Positions 43,088 to 52,281 of a stretch of DNA of 64,000 nt are shown here, piece by piece; the stretch's first letter is position 1, and each line of letters opens with the position of its first letter. Below the pieces are notes generated by a model. That model had not been told where the DNA came from. It saw nothing but the letters and a program-made list of their open reading frames with translations, and made no database searches. The position numbers were made by a program, and so were the translations under genes. This DNA is from Neorhizobium lilium (GTDB lineage: Bacteria > Pseudomonadota > Alphaproteobacteria > Rhizobiales > Rhizobiaceae). The stretch is taken from positions 1,088,573-1,152,572 of the forward strand of contig NZ_SBIP01000001.1 of NCBI RefSeq assembly GCF_004053875.1, in the 5' to 3' direction.

Positions 43088-43750
43088 TCAGCCGAGTGTC
43101 GCATACCAGTCGTTCACCTCTGACACGGGGATGCAGTCGGCATATTTCTTGTGCATGTCGTAGAGATTGGCGAAATGCGGGCTCTCATGCAGGTCCGCCA
43201 CGCATTCGATCGGCACGATCGTCCGGTAACCGCGCGACAGGCTGTCGACCACGGTTGCCCGCACGCAGCCGGAGGTCGAGCCGCCGGTGACGATGACCGT
43301 ATCGACCTTATGGTATGTGGCGAGAGACGCGACATGCGTCTCGAAGAAGGCGGATGGCATCTTCTTGTTGAGGATGACGTCACCCTTGACTACATCGAGG
43401 CGCGGATCGAGGGCGGCGCGCGGAGAACCTTCCTTGATGTTCTGCAGGCTGTCCGGGGTATCGGTGCGCGAACCGAACACGCCGCAATCGTCGCCGCTCT
43501 CCGAAAAGGCGACATAGGTCCAGATGACCGGCAGGCCAAGGCGGCGAGTTGCCGCCGCCAGCTTGTTGACGTATTCAGCCTGCCGTGGATCGGTCTCGTA
43601 GGCCGTCTTGTAGACGTCCGGCTGCGTATAAGCGCATTGCAGGTCGACATTGATCAGCATAGGCCGGGAGCCGAAACCATAACGCGGGCGTGTGGGGTTC
43701 TTGCTCAGATGTTCGAACATCTGGCGAGCGGTCATATCGGACAATTCCAT
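43088..43750 (-). CDS. Isochorismatase-family amidohydrolase (NicF/RutB-like)
   Basis: This 220-residue cysteine hydrolase has the triad Asp in LINVDLQCAYTQPD, Lys in VILNKKMPSAFFET and Cys in GGSTSGCVRATVVDS. This family contains isochorismatase, N-carbamoylsarcosine amidase, RutB and the maleamate amidohydrolase NicF that follows NicX in nicotinate breakdown. The operon context with a NicX-like gene favours a maleamate- or carbamoyl-type substrate. AGGAG lies 8 bases before the ATG at 43750. It is followed immediately by the FAD synthetase gene. Confidence 0.88.
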   Translation of the reverse strand: MELSDMTARQMFEHLSKNPTRPRYGFGSRPMLINVDLQCAYTQPDVYKTAYETDPRQAEYVNKLAAATRRLGLPVIWTYVAFSESGDDCGVFGSRTDTPDSLQNIKEGSPRAALDPRLDVVKGDVILNKKMPSAFFETHVASLATYHKVDTVIVTGGSTSGCVRATVVDSLSRGYRTIVPIECVADLHESPHFANLYDMHKKYADCIPVSEVNDWYATLG

Positions 43751-43834
43751 GTCGGCTCCTGCGGGCTGCACTGCAATTTATTGATGGCGACGCCTTGAGG
43801 TTCAGGCCTCGCCCTTGGTCAGGGAAGTTTTGGC

Positions 43835-44968
43835 TCAGCCCTTGCTCATCCAGTCGAGCCAGCGGAGGCGGACCTGATCGGCATTCGCCACCCACCAGGC
43901 TTGGTCGATCTGCACGTTGTGGGCCGAATTTTCCGGAAAGCCCGGAAGCTGCTGCTTCATGTCGTCGGGGATTCCGCCGTAAATCGACGTGTTCGCGAGG
44001 CTGAACGGCATTTTCTTTGCAAAACCGAGCGAGCCCTTGGCCATCAGCGCAAAGGCGATCAGCTTCTGCGCATTGGCGCCGCCGGGTGCCGATTTCGGGA
44101 TGACCCAATAATCCTGCTCGACAATGCTCTGGTTGAAGGTGAAATCGACCTTGCCGGTCCGCTTCTTCTCATCGAGCGTGCGCGACAGGCTCGACCCCAT
44201 CAGGTCGACCTCGCCATTCTGCATCAGCACACCCCATTGGGAGGTCTTTTCAACCCAGAGATTGACCTTCGGCCGCAGCTCGTCGAGCGCCTTGAAGGCG
44301 TCGTCGATATTGATTGGGTAGATCTTTTCCGGCGGAACACCGGCCGCCATCAGGGCGATCTCGAAGGAAGGGCGGGGCTGCGCATAAAGTGCGCGGCGGC
44401 CCTTGAAGCGGGTCGTATCAGCCCATTCCTTCCAGTCTTTCGGGCCATCCTTGCCGAACAGCGTCGTATTCCAGGCAATCACGGTCGAAAAGCCGACCGA
44501 GCCGACGCCATATTCCTTGATCACCTTCGGGTCGATCTGCTCCTTCGGCACGATATTGAAGATCAGATCATAGTCGATCTTCTGCAGAAGGCCCTTCTTC
44601 ATCGCCAGTTCCATCTGGGTGCCTTCGGCATCCATCAGGTCCCATTCGACATTGCCGACACTTTCCATGACTTCGAGCTTGGCGATATCAGGCACGGATG
44701 CGGTCGAGACGTTGACGCCGCTCACCTCGGAAAACGGCTTGAACCAGACTTCCTTCATGGCGTCGGTCGAAGCGCCGCCCCAGGTGCAGACGACGACGTC
44801 GCCGGAACCCTTCAGCAGCGACATGTCCTGCGCGAGGGCAGGCTTGATGCCGCTTGCAAGTACAAGGCTTGTGACTCCCATGCCGGCGAGAAAGCTGCGG
44901 CGGTCGAGTTCGATGCCTGTGGTTTCCGTCGGCTGAACGGAATTGGATGCGTTATTATCTTTCATCAT
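43835..44968 (-). CDS. Pot-type ABC substrate-binding protein with Tat signal
   Basis: This 377-residue periplasmic binding protein is of the spermidine/putrescine-like family. A twin-arginine signal is visible: DRRSFLAGMGVTSLVLASG, cleaved after ALAQ. The mature part has VVVCTWGGASTDAMKEV, ESVGNVEWDLMDAEG and SLSRTLDEKK. It is paralogous to the protein encoded just upstream (46154-45084), sharing the VGNVEWD and IDYDL blocks, but that one uses a Sec signal. The Tat signal suggests folding in the cytoplasm before export. Confidence 0.9.
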   Translation of the reverse strand: MMKDNNASNSVQPTETTGIELDRRSFLAGMGVTSLVLASGIKPALAQDMSLLKGSGDVVVCTWGGASTDAMKEVWFKPFSEVSGVNVSTASVPDIAKLEVMESVGNVEWDLMDAEGTQMELAMKKGLLQKIDYDLIFNIVPKEQIDPKVIKEYGVGSVGFSTVIAWNTTLFGKDGPKDWKEWADTTRFKGRRALYAQPRPSFEIALMAAGVPPEKIYPINIDDAFKALDELRPKVNLWVEKTSQWGVLMQNGEVDLMGSSLSRTLDEKKRTGKVDFTFNQSIVEQDYWVIPKSAPGGANAQKLIAFALMAKGSLGFAKKMPFSLANTSIYGGIPDDMKQQLPGFPENSAHNVQIDQAWWVANADQVRLRWLDWMSKG

Positions 44969-45083
44969 GGCACGATCTCCGGGAGGGAAGGACGAGATAA
45001 GATTCGGCAACCCTTGACCCTGGCCGGCGCGATATCCGCGTCGGCAAAGGCAGAAGTTGCAGCTCAGAGAATGGAGCGCCGGC

Positions 45084-46154
45084 TCAGCGGCTGCTCAGCC
45101 AGCTCAGCCAACGGGTCTGGACTTCGGCATCGTGCTCCAGCCACCACTGGGCATTGATCGTCAGGCTATTGGCCGAGTGTTCCGGCGTGCCGGGCATCTT
45201 CGCAAGAAGCTCCTTCGGCAGGCCGTCATACGCCGTCTTGTTGGCGACGCTGTAATAGGGAAACAGCTTGAGCGACGCCCGCTCGCCCTCGGCCTGCGCC
45301 ATCCAGGCAACGAGTTTCTGGGCGTCCTTGACGTTTGGTGCACCCTTGGGGATCGTCCAGAAAGACTGTTCCATTATGCTCTGGTTGAAGTTGATCGCGA
45401 GCGGCTCACCCTTGTCGATCTGGGTGACCGTGCGCCCAAGGCTCGATCCCATCAGATCGACTTCCTTGTTCTGGATCAGCACGTCCCATTGCGAGGTCTT
45501 TTCCACCCAGAGATCGACGCTCGGACCGAACTTTGCCAGTGCCCTGAAGGCCCGGTCGATATCGATCGGATAGATGTCCTTCGGCGCCACGCCATCGGCC
45601 ATCAGCATGATTTCCAGCGTCGGCTTCGGACGGGCATAAAGCGCGCGGCGGCCTGGGAAGGCCTTCTTGTCGAAGAATTCCGTCCAGTTGGCAGGACCTT
45701 TCTTGCCGACGGACTCGGTGTTCCAGGCCATGATCGTGCCGAACGCAATCGAACCGATGCCGTATTTCGTCATCTGCGCCGGATCGAGCTGATCCTTCGG
45801 CACCAGCTTGTACATCAGGTCGTAATCGATCGGCTCCAGCAGGTCGTCCTTCATGGCCTGCAGCATCTGCGCGCCTTCGAAATCGACGACGTCCCATTCG
45901 ACATTGCCGACCTGGCTCATGATTTTCAGCTTCGCGACGTCGGGGATGGACGTGAAGGTGACATCGATGCCGGTTGCCTTCGGGAAATCGCCATACCAGG
46001 CGGCATGCATCTTCTCGACCGTCGGGCCGCCCCAATTGTTGACCACGAGCTTGCCGGTTCCCTTGAATTCGGTAGGCGCTTCCGCAGCATGGAGGCCGAT
46101 CGGCAATGACATCGCCAGTGCCACGAGGGCGGATAATCCAAATCTAGATTTCAT
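45084..46154 (-). CDS. Pot-type ABC substrate-binding protein with Sec signal
   Basis: This 356-residue binding protein has a classical Sec signal (FGLSALVALAMSLPIGLHAAEA). The mature part has LVVNNWGGPTVEKMHAAWY, SQVGNVEWDVVDFEG and MGSSLGRTV. It closely parallels the downstream paralogue. The reading frame is open to 46448, but the ATG at 46154 has CAGGAGAG in front and starts the signal peptide. Two binding proteins for one permease/ATPase set suggests either broader ligand range or division between two related ligands. Confidence 0.9.
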   Translation of the reverse strand: MKSRFGLSALVALAMSLPIGLHAAEAPTEFKGTGKLVVNNWGGPTVEKMHAAWYGDFPKATGIDVTFTSIPDVAKLKIMSQVGNVEWDVVDFEGAQMLQAMKDDLLEPIDYDLMYKLVPKDQLDPAQMTKYGIGSIAFGTIMAWNTESVGKKGPANWTEFFDKKAFPGRRALYARPKPTLEIMLMADGVAPKDIYPIDIDRAFRALAKFGPSVDLWVEKTSQWDVLIQNKEVDLMGSSLGRTVTQIDKGEPLAINFNQSIMEQSFWTIPKGAPNVKDAQKLVAWMAQAEGERASLKLFPYYSVANKTAYDGLPKELLAKMPGTPEHSANSLTINAQWWLEHDAEVQTRWLSWLSSR

Positions 46155-46261
46155 CGGTCTCTCCTGTTGGAAACATTGGCCCGGTGGACGTGCTTGGGAG
46201 GCGTTCGGGGCGGTTGGGTGAATTTGGTTTTCTGCCTGCTTGGTCGAGACGGCGTTGGCCG

Positions 46262-48289
46262 TCAGTGGGTCATCACGTGTGCGGTCTCCGGAGCCCAGAA
46301 CAGCCGGCGGACGGCGCCCTGTTCGGGAATCTCGATCGTGCCATCCAGCGGCCGCGTCACGACGAGCGTGCCGTAGGTCGTCGCGAACTGCATATGCAGA
46401 AGGCTGCCAAGGAAACGGGCATTGGTCAGCGTCCCCTCGATCGCCCATTCAGGCGCCGGCTGGCCCGGAGCTGCGAGACGCACCGTTTCCGGCCGCACGC
46501 AGAGGATCGCCGTGTCGGAATTCGCTTGGCTTAACGGAAAGTCCCGATCACCGCATTTCAGGCTGTTGCCATCGGCCGTGCCGTGGAAGAGGTTGGATTC
46601 GCCGAAGAAGTTGGCGACAAAGCTGTTCTGCGGCTTCAGATAGAGATCGCGCGGTGTGGCGACCTGCTGGACGCGGCCTTCATTGATGACTGCGACGCGG
46701 TCGGACATGTTGAGCGCCTCTTCCTGGTCATGGGTGACGAAGATCACCGTCTGGCCGAGGCTCTGCTGCAGGCTGCGGATCTCGCGCTGCATTTCGACGC
46801 GCAGGTTCCGGTCAAGCGCCGAGAGCGGTTCGTCCATCAAAAGTGCGCGCGGACCGAAGGAGATGGCGCGGGCAAGCGCGATACGCTGCTGCTGGCCGCC
46901 GGAAAGCTGAGCGATGCGGCGTTCGGCAAAGTCCTGCATATGGACCCGTTCCAGCGCCCATTTCACCTTGGCCTGCTGCTCGGCTTTCGAGACGCCACGG
47001 GCTCGGAGCGGATAGGCGACGTTCTGCGCCACGGTCATATGCGGGAAGAGGGCATAGGACTGGAAGACGACACCGATATCGCGCTGATGCGGCGGCACGC
47101 GGGAAATGTCGCGCTTGCCGAGCATGAGGCGGCCGGCATCGGGCGAAATGAAGCCGGCAACCAGCATCAGGAGCGTGGTCTTGCCCGAACCCGAAGGGCC
47201 GAGAATGGTCAAGAACTCGCCGGGCTTGACCGAAAAGTTCGCCTCTTCCACGACGACCTTGTCGCCGTAGAACTTGCTCATGTGCTGGAAATCGATGCCG
47301 TAGCCATGCTGTTCGCTGGCCTTGGCGGGACCTGCCTCTGCGGAGGGGAGGATGGCGGGCGTGCCGACGGGCGGAGCAGACTTGAGTGCGACGTTCATGG
47401 GCAAAGATCCATTGGCAGGGAGGTCAACGGCGGGCGCGTTTTTTGTATTCGCGGCAATGGCGGCAAGCGCTCTCGCACGGCTGGCGAGAACACCGGTGCG
47501 AGCAGCTTTCCAGATGTTCCAGCCTGCAAAGGCCACGAGCACCATGAACAGTTGGACGGAGGCGATCGAGGTAACGGTCTTGTCGAGACCGTTCTGGCTC
47601 AGACCATCCCAGACCTTGCGCGGCAGGGTTTCGAAACGCGGGCTTGCGAGGAATTGTGCAAGCACCACTTCGTCGAAGGAAAAGACGAAGGAGAAGATCG
47701 CGGCGGCAATGATGGCCGGCACGAGCAGCGGCAGGATCACTTCGAAAAGCGTGCGGATCTGGGTCGCGCCGAGCGAGGCGGACGCCCGTTCATAGGCCGG
47801 GTCGAGGCTCGCGAGCCGCGACATGACCGGCATGACGACGAAGGGCAGAACGACGATGGCATGGGCGATCGCCAGCGCCCACATCGAACCGAGCAGACCA
47901 TTTCGTGCAAAGACGATATAGAGGCCGACCGAAATCACCATCAGCGGCACGATCATCGGCGCGATGAAGAACATTTTCAGGAATTTGGACAGCGCCTTGT
48001 TCTCGATGCGCGACATGCCGATCGCCGCAGCCGTGCCGGTGACGGTCGCCAGCAGGGTGGCGACACCGGCCACCTGCAATGATAGCAGTGCGTCGCGGCC
48101 CCAGCGGGGATCGTCGACAAGGTTATAATACCATTCGAGCGACAGTTCTTTCGGCGGGAAAACGATGGCGCTGCCTGCGCCAAAACTGATCGGCACGATC
48201 ATGATCACCGGCAGGATGATGATGACGAGCATCACCCAGCCATAAGCCTTCAAAACACGGGCGGCATTGCCCTGGACGAGAACTTCCAT
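46262..48289 (-). CDS. Fused ABC permease-ATPase (PotC-PotA type in one chain)
   Basis: This 675-residue fusion has an N-terminal ~265 residues forming a PotC-type permease with about six helices and the EAA loop RASASLGATQIRTLFEVILP. A ~65-residue Ala/Pro-rich linker follows. The C-terminal ~340 residues are a PotA-type ATPase: Walker A GPSGSGKTT, Q-loop VFQSYALFPHM, signature [14 protein letters not shown], Walker B LLMDEPLSALD, H-loop FVTHDQEE and a TOBE domain. Importers of this class normally encode these parts separately. The ATG at 48289 overlaps the stop of the PotB-type permease (TGATG). The fusion has no internal stop and good motif order, so it looks functional. Confidence 0.9.
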   Translation of the reverse strand: MEVLVQGNAARVLKAYGWVMLVIIILPVIMIVPISFGAGSAIVFPPKELSLEWYYNLVDDPRWGRDALLSLQVAGVATLLATVTGTAAAIGMSRIENKALSKFLKMFFIAPMIVPLMVISVGLYIVFARNGLLGSMWALAIAHAIVVLPFVVMPVMSRLASLDPAYERASASLGATQIRTLFEVILPLLVPAIIAAAIFSFVFSFDEVVLAQFLASPRFETLPRKVWDGLSQNGLDKTVTSIASVQLFMVLVAFAGWNIWKAARTGVLASRARALAAIAANTKNAPAVDLPANGSLPMNVALKSAPPVGTPAILPSAEAGPAKASEQHGYGIDFQHMSKFYGDKVVVEEANFSVKPGEFLTILGPSGSGKTTLLMLVAGFISPDAGRLMLGKRDISRVPPHQRDIGVVFQSYALFPHMTVAQNVAYPLRARGVSKAEQQAKVKWALERVHMQDFAERRIAQLSGGQQQRIALARAISFGPRALLMDEPLSALDRNLRVEMQREIRSLQQSLGQTVIFVTHDQEEALNMSDRVAVINEGRVQQVATPRDLYLKPQNSFVANFFGESNLFHGTADGNSLKCGDRDFPLSQANSDTAILCVRPETVRLAAPGQPAPEWAIEGTLTNARFLGSLLHMQFATTYGTLVVTRPLDGTIEIPEQGAVRRLFWAPETAHVMTH

Positions 48290-49218
48290 CACTTGCCTCC
48301 CTTGTCGTAGATGCGGTCGATGCCGGCGAGGCGGTCGTAGAGGAACAGCAGGCCGAGGCAGAAGACGAGTAGGACCATGGATGTGGCTGCCGCGAGCTGC
48401 AGATTGCCGAGCTGCTGGATCTGGTCGCGGATCGCCATGACGATGGTCGGCGCGCGACCGCCGCCGAGAATGGCCGGGGTGATGAAGAAACCGAAAGCGA
48501 GCGTGAAGACCAGCATCGAGCCGGCGACGAGGCCGGGAAGGCTAAGCGGCACGTAGATATCGCGGAAGACTTTGGCCGGGCTCGCCCCGAGGCTGAGGCC
48601 CGCCCGGACATAAGCCGGATCGATCGCCTTCATGGCCGGGATCAGGGTCAGGACCATGAAGGGCAGAAGGATATGGACCATGCCGATATAGGCGCCGAGC
48701 TTGTTGTAGACGAGTTCGAGCGGGCTATCGATGACGCCGATGCCGACTAGGAAATTGTTGATGATGCCGCGCCGCTGCAGGATAATGATCCAGGCGAAAG
48801 TTCTGGCCAGAAAGCTCAGCCACAGCGTGATGAACAGCACGACGCCCATCCAGGCGGCAAAACGCGAGCTGACATTGACCATCAGATAGGCGAGCGGATA
48901 GGCGAACAGCGCGCAGAGCATGGTGGTGATGAAGGCCAACTGCAGCGTGAACATCAACAGCTTCAGATAGACCGGCTGCATCAGGTCGATATAGCCCTGA
49001 ACCGAAAAACCAGTCTTGCTGCCGCCGCCAAAGCTCATCCAGAGCAGGACGAGCAGCGGCATGACAAAAACCCCGATCATGGCGGCGGTCGGCAGCGCCA
49101 TCAGCGAAACCGTCAGGCCGCGCTGTTGTCTCTGCCAGGCCGTCAGCGTCACGCTCGGCAGACCGGGCATGAGCCTTTTGCCCTTTTCTGCAGTTTCTGA
49201 TGCGTCGATCGGGGTCAT
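48289..49218 (-). CDS. ABC transporter permease, PotB type
   Basis: This 309-residue permease has six helices. It has WLSFLARTFAWIIILQ in the third segment and the EAA loop VRAGLSLGASPAKVFRDIYVPLSLPG. An AGGAGAGG ribosome binding site precedes the ATG. It should pair with the permease half of the downstream fusion to form the channel. It lies 90 bases after the NicX-like gene in the operon that starts at 51832. Confidence 0.92.
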   Translation of the reverse strand: MTPIDASETAEKGKRLMPGLPSVTLTAWQRQQRGLTVSLMALPTAAMIGVFVMPLLVLLWMSFGGGSKTGFSVQGYIDLMQPVYLKLLMFTLQLAFITTMLCALFAYPLAYLMVNVSSRFAAWMGVVLFITLWLSFLARTFAWIIILQRRGIINNFLVGIGVIDSPLELVYNKLGAYIGMVHILLPFMVLTLIPAMKAIDPAYVRAGLSLGASPAKVFRDIYVPLSLPGLVAGSMLVFTLAFGFFITPAILGGGRAPTIVMAIRDQIQQLGNLQLAAATSMVLLVFCLGLLFLYDRLAGIDRIYDKGGK

Positions 49219-49308
49219 CGCCTCTCCTGTATTCTCCGCCGGTCCGGCATGGGATTTCAGGCCCAGATTTCAGGCATGAACGGCCCCCCGGCAGGGGGCC
49301 GGCACGGT

Positions 49309-50343
49309 TCAGACGGCCATTTCGGGAATGGCGATGCGGCCCTTGTCGACGATGGTGACATTGTCGAGCGACAGCGAGGTTTTCCTGAGCGGAATATCCA
49401 TGTGACACATCGTGTCGTTCTTGCCGCCGAGCTCGGTATTCGGGCCCGTGGAGAACAGGACGTTGCCGTAATAGCTCAGCGAGTTGACGCTGATTTCCTG
49501 GGTACGAGTACGGGTGATCGCCCGATGGAACCAGGTCGCGGTGTTGAGCAGGCCCCAGCCGATATGGCTGATCGCATAGGCACGCGGGTCGCGGAAGCTC
49601 TCCATGTAATCGCGCAGCAGCGGCGCATCCATGCCGTCGCCTTCGATATCGGTGACGAAGCCGTCCTTGATGGTGAGCTTAACCGGGCTTTCAATCATCC
49701 GCTGGAAAGCGGTGACGGTATCGCCCGGCATGATCATCACGGTGCCGTTGACCTTGCCGTCGGTGGCCTGGCTTAGCACCTGACCGGTGCCCATATGGTC
49801 CCAGCGGCCGGGCGTATCGGTGTAGCCATACTGGGTCATCACCCGGTAGCCGCCCATTTCATAGGTGACATCGGTGCCGACATCGGACCAGATACGCAGC
49901 GTCTTTGCCTTTTCCAGAAGCTTTTCGCCGTGTTCGATGCGCCGGCGCAGATCTGTATTCGGGAAATTCTGGGCAAGCACGTCATAAGGTTCGCGGACGA
50001 ACAGCATGCGGGCGCCGGCTTCGCAGATCTCGTCCTGTTCAGGCGAAAACAGCGTGCCCATGACGTCCACGATCAGATCCGCCTTCTTGAGTGCCTCGAT
50101 CACCGGCCGGTTGCCGGCAATCGCGGTCTTGCCCGTCGTCTGCCGGGCCGAGCGCTTTTCACGCAATGGCACGGTGATCTGGAAAGGCGTCGCACCAAGA
50201 TCGCGCGCCGCCAGCATGAAGGCCTGGGCGTAATCGGCGCGAATATCGTCCTCGCAGAGGATGATCACCGTCTCTTCCGGCTTCATCGCGCAAAGCCTGA
50301 GCTGTTCGGTGAACAATTTCACCATTTCATGTTGAGTAGGCAT
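49309..50343 (-). CDS. NicX-like 2,5-dihydroxypyridine 5,6-dioxygenase family protein (copy 2)
   Basis: This 344-residue paralogue of the protein at 23487 has putative iron ligands His260 (AISHIGWGL), His314 and Asp316 (MCHMDIPLRK). The spacing is one residue longer than in copy 1. The block VLFSTGPNTELGGKND is retained. The frame is open to 50454, but the ATG at 50343, just after the hpaB-like stop and with AGGGA in front, is the likely start. It should cleave a hydroxylated N-heterocycle made by the monooxygenase encoded 13 bases upstream. Divergence from copy 1 suggests a different or later substrate. Confidence 0.86.
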   Translation of the reverse strand: MPTQHEMVKLFTEQLRLCAMKPEETVIILCEDDIRADYAQAFMLAARDLGATPFQITVPLREKRSARQTTGKTAIAGNRPVIEALKKADLIVDVMGTLFSPEQDEICEAGARMLFVREPYDVLAQNFPNTDLRRRIEHGEKLLEKAKTLRIWSDVGTDVTYEMGGYRVMTQYGYTDTPGRWDHMGTGQVLSQATDGKVNGTVMIMPGDTVTAFQRMIESPVKLTIKDGFVTDIEGDGMDAPLLRDYMESFRDPRAYAISHIGWGLLNTATWFHRAITRTRTQEISVNSLSYYGNVLFSTGPNTELGGKNDTMCHMDIPLRKTSLSLDNVTIVDKGRIAIPEMAV

Positions 50344-50356
50344 GGTTTGAAATCCC

Positions 50357-51832
50357 TTAGTCGAGCTCGGCAATCTTCTTGAGATCCGCGACCATGGCGG
50401 ACGTATCGAATTCAGCGACGAGACGCTCGCGCATGCGGGGCGCCGGGCTGGCATTGACGTTTTCGAACAGCGCTACGCGGCCGGCGAGCGACGAGCAGGT
50501 CAGGTCCCAGATGAAGTTCATCAGCTTCTCCTTCTGCATGCCGGTCACACCCTTGCCCGGCAGAAGCTCTGCAAGATCCGGGCCAATGTCGGGATTTTCG
50601 AAGGCGGCCTTGCCGAAGCGCATGACGAGGCCCTGGCCGCACATTTCCTGCAGCACGTGGATGATGTGCGGATAGTTGCGGATAGCGTAGAGCCGGCCTG
50701 TCGTGATCATCATCACGTCCGGGCACATGACGCCGCTCTCGTTGATCTCGGCATTGGCTTCGGCCGCGAGAATGAAGGCTTCGAGCGTGCGGTTATATTC
50801 GATGATCTCGGCGAGCATCGCGCGGACGCCCTGGATCTGGCCGGTGCCGAGCACTTCCGTCACCATCTTCGCGCAGGCGACGAAGACTTCCGACTTCACC
50901 TTGAGGCGGGTCAGCACGTGGTAATGGGCAAACAGGGTTGCCTTGCCGGAAATCGCCGAGACGTGTTCGTTGCCGAGGTTGAAGATACGGTCCTTCGGAA
51001 CGAAGACATCCTTGAAGATGACGAGCTGGTCGGCTTCCTCGCCCTTGTAACCGAGCGGATGGTCGAACGGATCGGCACCCGGATTGGAGAGCATCTCGCG
51101 GCTGACGAGCTTGATGCCTTCGGAATTGATCGGCACCGCGCCCCAGATCGCGGCTTCCGCCGGCGTGCCGGGATAGGCAAGGTTGGAGAAGAAGATCTCG
51201 TTGGTCTGCGCCGCGATCGAGCCGACCGACTTGGCGCCGGAAATATAGACACCGTCCTTTTCAACGCGCTTGACGCGCAGAAGTGAGGCGGCCTGGGCAA
51301 GCGGCGAGGAACGGTCGTTCTGCGGGCCGGTTAGGCTTTCGGCGCAGGTGATCGAGTTCATCCGGCCGAATTCGACGTAACGCTGGACGTTTTCGACGAA
51401 ATCCGGCTGGCACTCCGGAAAGGCCGACTTGAAATCCTTGAACAGATGCAGATGCGCCAGGATGCCGACCGCAAGCGTCGGGCCGAGATCCGGCGGGCGG
51501 CCGAAGGTTCCGACCGTCTTGCGGGATGTGTATTCCATCATCATCCGCCGGCCGATCATTTCTTCCTTCGTCTCCGGCACCTGCCAGGAACGACCGGTGA
51601 CGAGGCCTGACTTCTTGTCGAGAACCGTCGTCGCCTCGGCATATTCCTCGGTGAACTGGTCGTCGAACATCGACGCCATCAGCTCGATACCGGCAGCAAG
51701 CGCCGGCTCGTCCATCACCTTGGCGATCTTGGTGCCGTTCACCCAGAGCTGGCGGCCGTCGTCGAGCGAGGCCTTGAATTCCTCGCCAGTCTTCAGCGCG
51801 TGTTTCGGAATGATTGTCGTCATCGTGTTCAT
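50357..51832 (-). CDS. HpaB-like FADH2-dependent monooxygenase (copy 2)
   Basis: This 491-residue large-subunit hydroxylase has FKASLDDGRQLWVNG, TFGRPPDLGPTLAVG, SVGSIAAQTNEIFF, GADPFDHPLGY and a helical C-terminal domain with MRFGKAAFENPDIG. It is strongly similar along its length to the copy at 26646. It is the first gene of a 13-gene operon. The promoter region holds several TTGGTTG/CAACCAA sites. The reduced FAD is expected from the HpaC-like reductase at 53163, about 1.3 kb away on the other strand. The ATG at 51832 has GGAAGTCAG in front; 51823 is possible. Confidence 0.9.
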   Translation of the reverse strand: MNTMTTIIPKHALKTGEEFKASLDDGRQLWVNGTKIAKVMDEPALAAGIELMASMFDDQFTEEYAEATTVLDKKSGLVTGRSWQVPETKEEMIGRRMMMEYTSRKTVGTFGRPPDLGPTLAVGILAHLHLFKDFKSAFPECQPDFVENVQRYVEFGRMNSITCAESLTGPQNDRSSPLAQAASLLRVKRVEKDGVYISGAKSVGSIAAQTNEIFFSNLAYPGTPAEAAIWGAVPINSEGIKLVSREMLSNPGADPFDHPLGYKGEEADQLVIFKDVFVPKDRIFNLGNEHVSAISGKATLFAHYHVLTRLKVKSEVFVACAKMVTEVLGTGQIQGVRAMLAEIIEYNRTLEAFILAAEANAEINESGVMCPDVMMITTGRLYAIRNYPHIIHVLQEMCGQGLVMRFGKAAFENPDIGPDLAELLPGKGVTGMQKEKLMNFIWDLTCSSLAGRVALFENVNASPAPRMRERLVAEFDTSAMVADLKKIAELD

Positions 51833-51992
51833 ATCTGACTTCCGTCTTCTTCCAGATCCGGCCGCAAGTTGATCGGGCAGGATGGGCGCACAGGTTTCCT
51901 ACCGATCCAAAGGTCCGGATCGGGCAAAAGCGTCGGGCTGTTTTCGCAGCATTCGCGCTGGATCTATTTCCAGGGATGAATTTGGTCGTACT

Positions 51993-52022
51993 TGGTTGAC
52001 ACAACAGCGTCACACAACCAAA
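51993..52022. promoter_or_regulatory. TTGGTTG/CAACCAA repeat upstream of hpaB-like copy 2
   Basis: TTGGTTG (51993-51999) and CAACCAA (52016-52022) are perfect inverted arms with a 16-base spacer. Another TTGGTTG lies at 52062-52068. They sit 160-240 bases before the operon start, within the divergent control region 51833-52429, where I see no gene. Confidence 0.5.
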
Positions 52023-52281
52023 TGTGCAACCGCTGCATAACCGTTATCGAACGCTAGACTTTGGTTGAGCGGCTTGCAAGCGAAACTTTTCGAGTTTTTT
52101 ACAAGTTTTCGCAGATGCAGCATGCAAAATCACAAACTCTAGCCACTCAAGACATTGTTTTTCATAACATATATACGATGTGAAATTTCGTGAAAAAAAT
52201 TTGAGCATAGTCGAATTTGGCTAATTTGTGTGCACAACCAATAAAACTCATGGCCAACCACTATTCAACCAAGATGCAATA

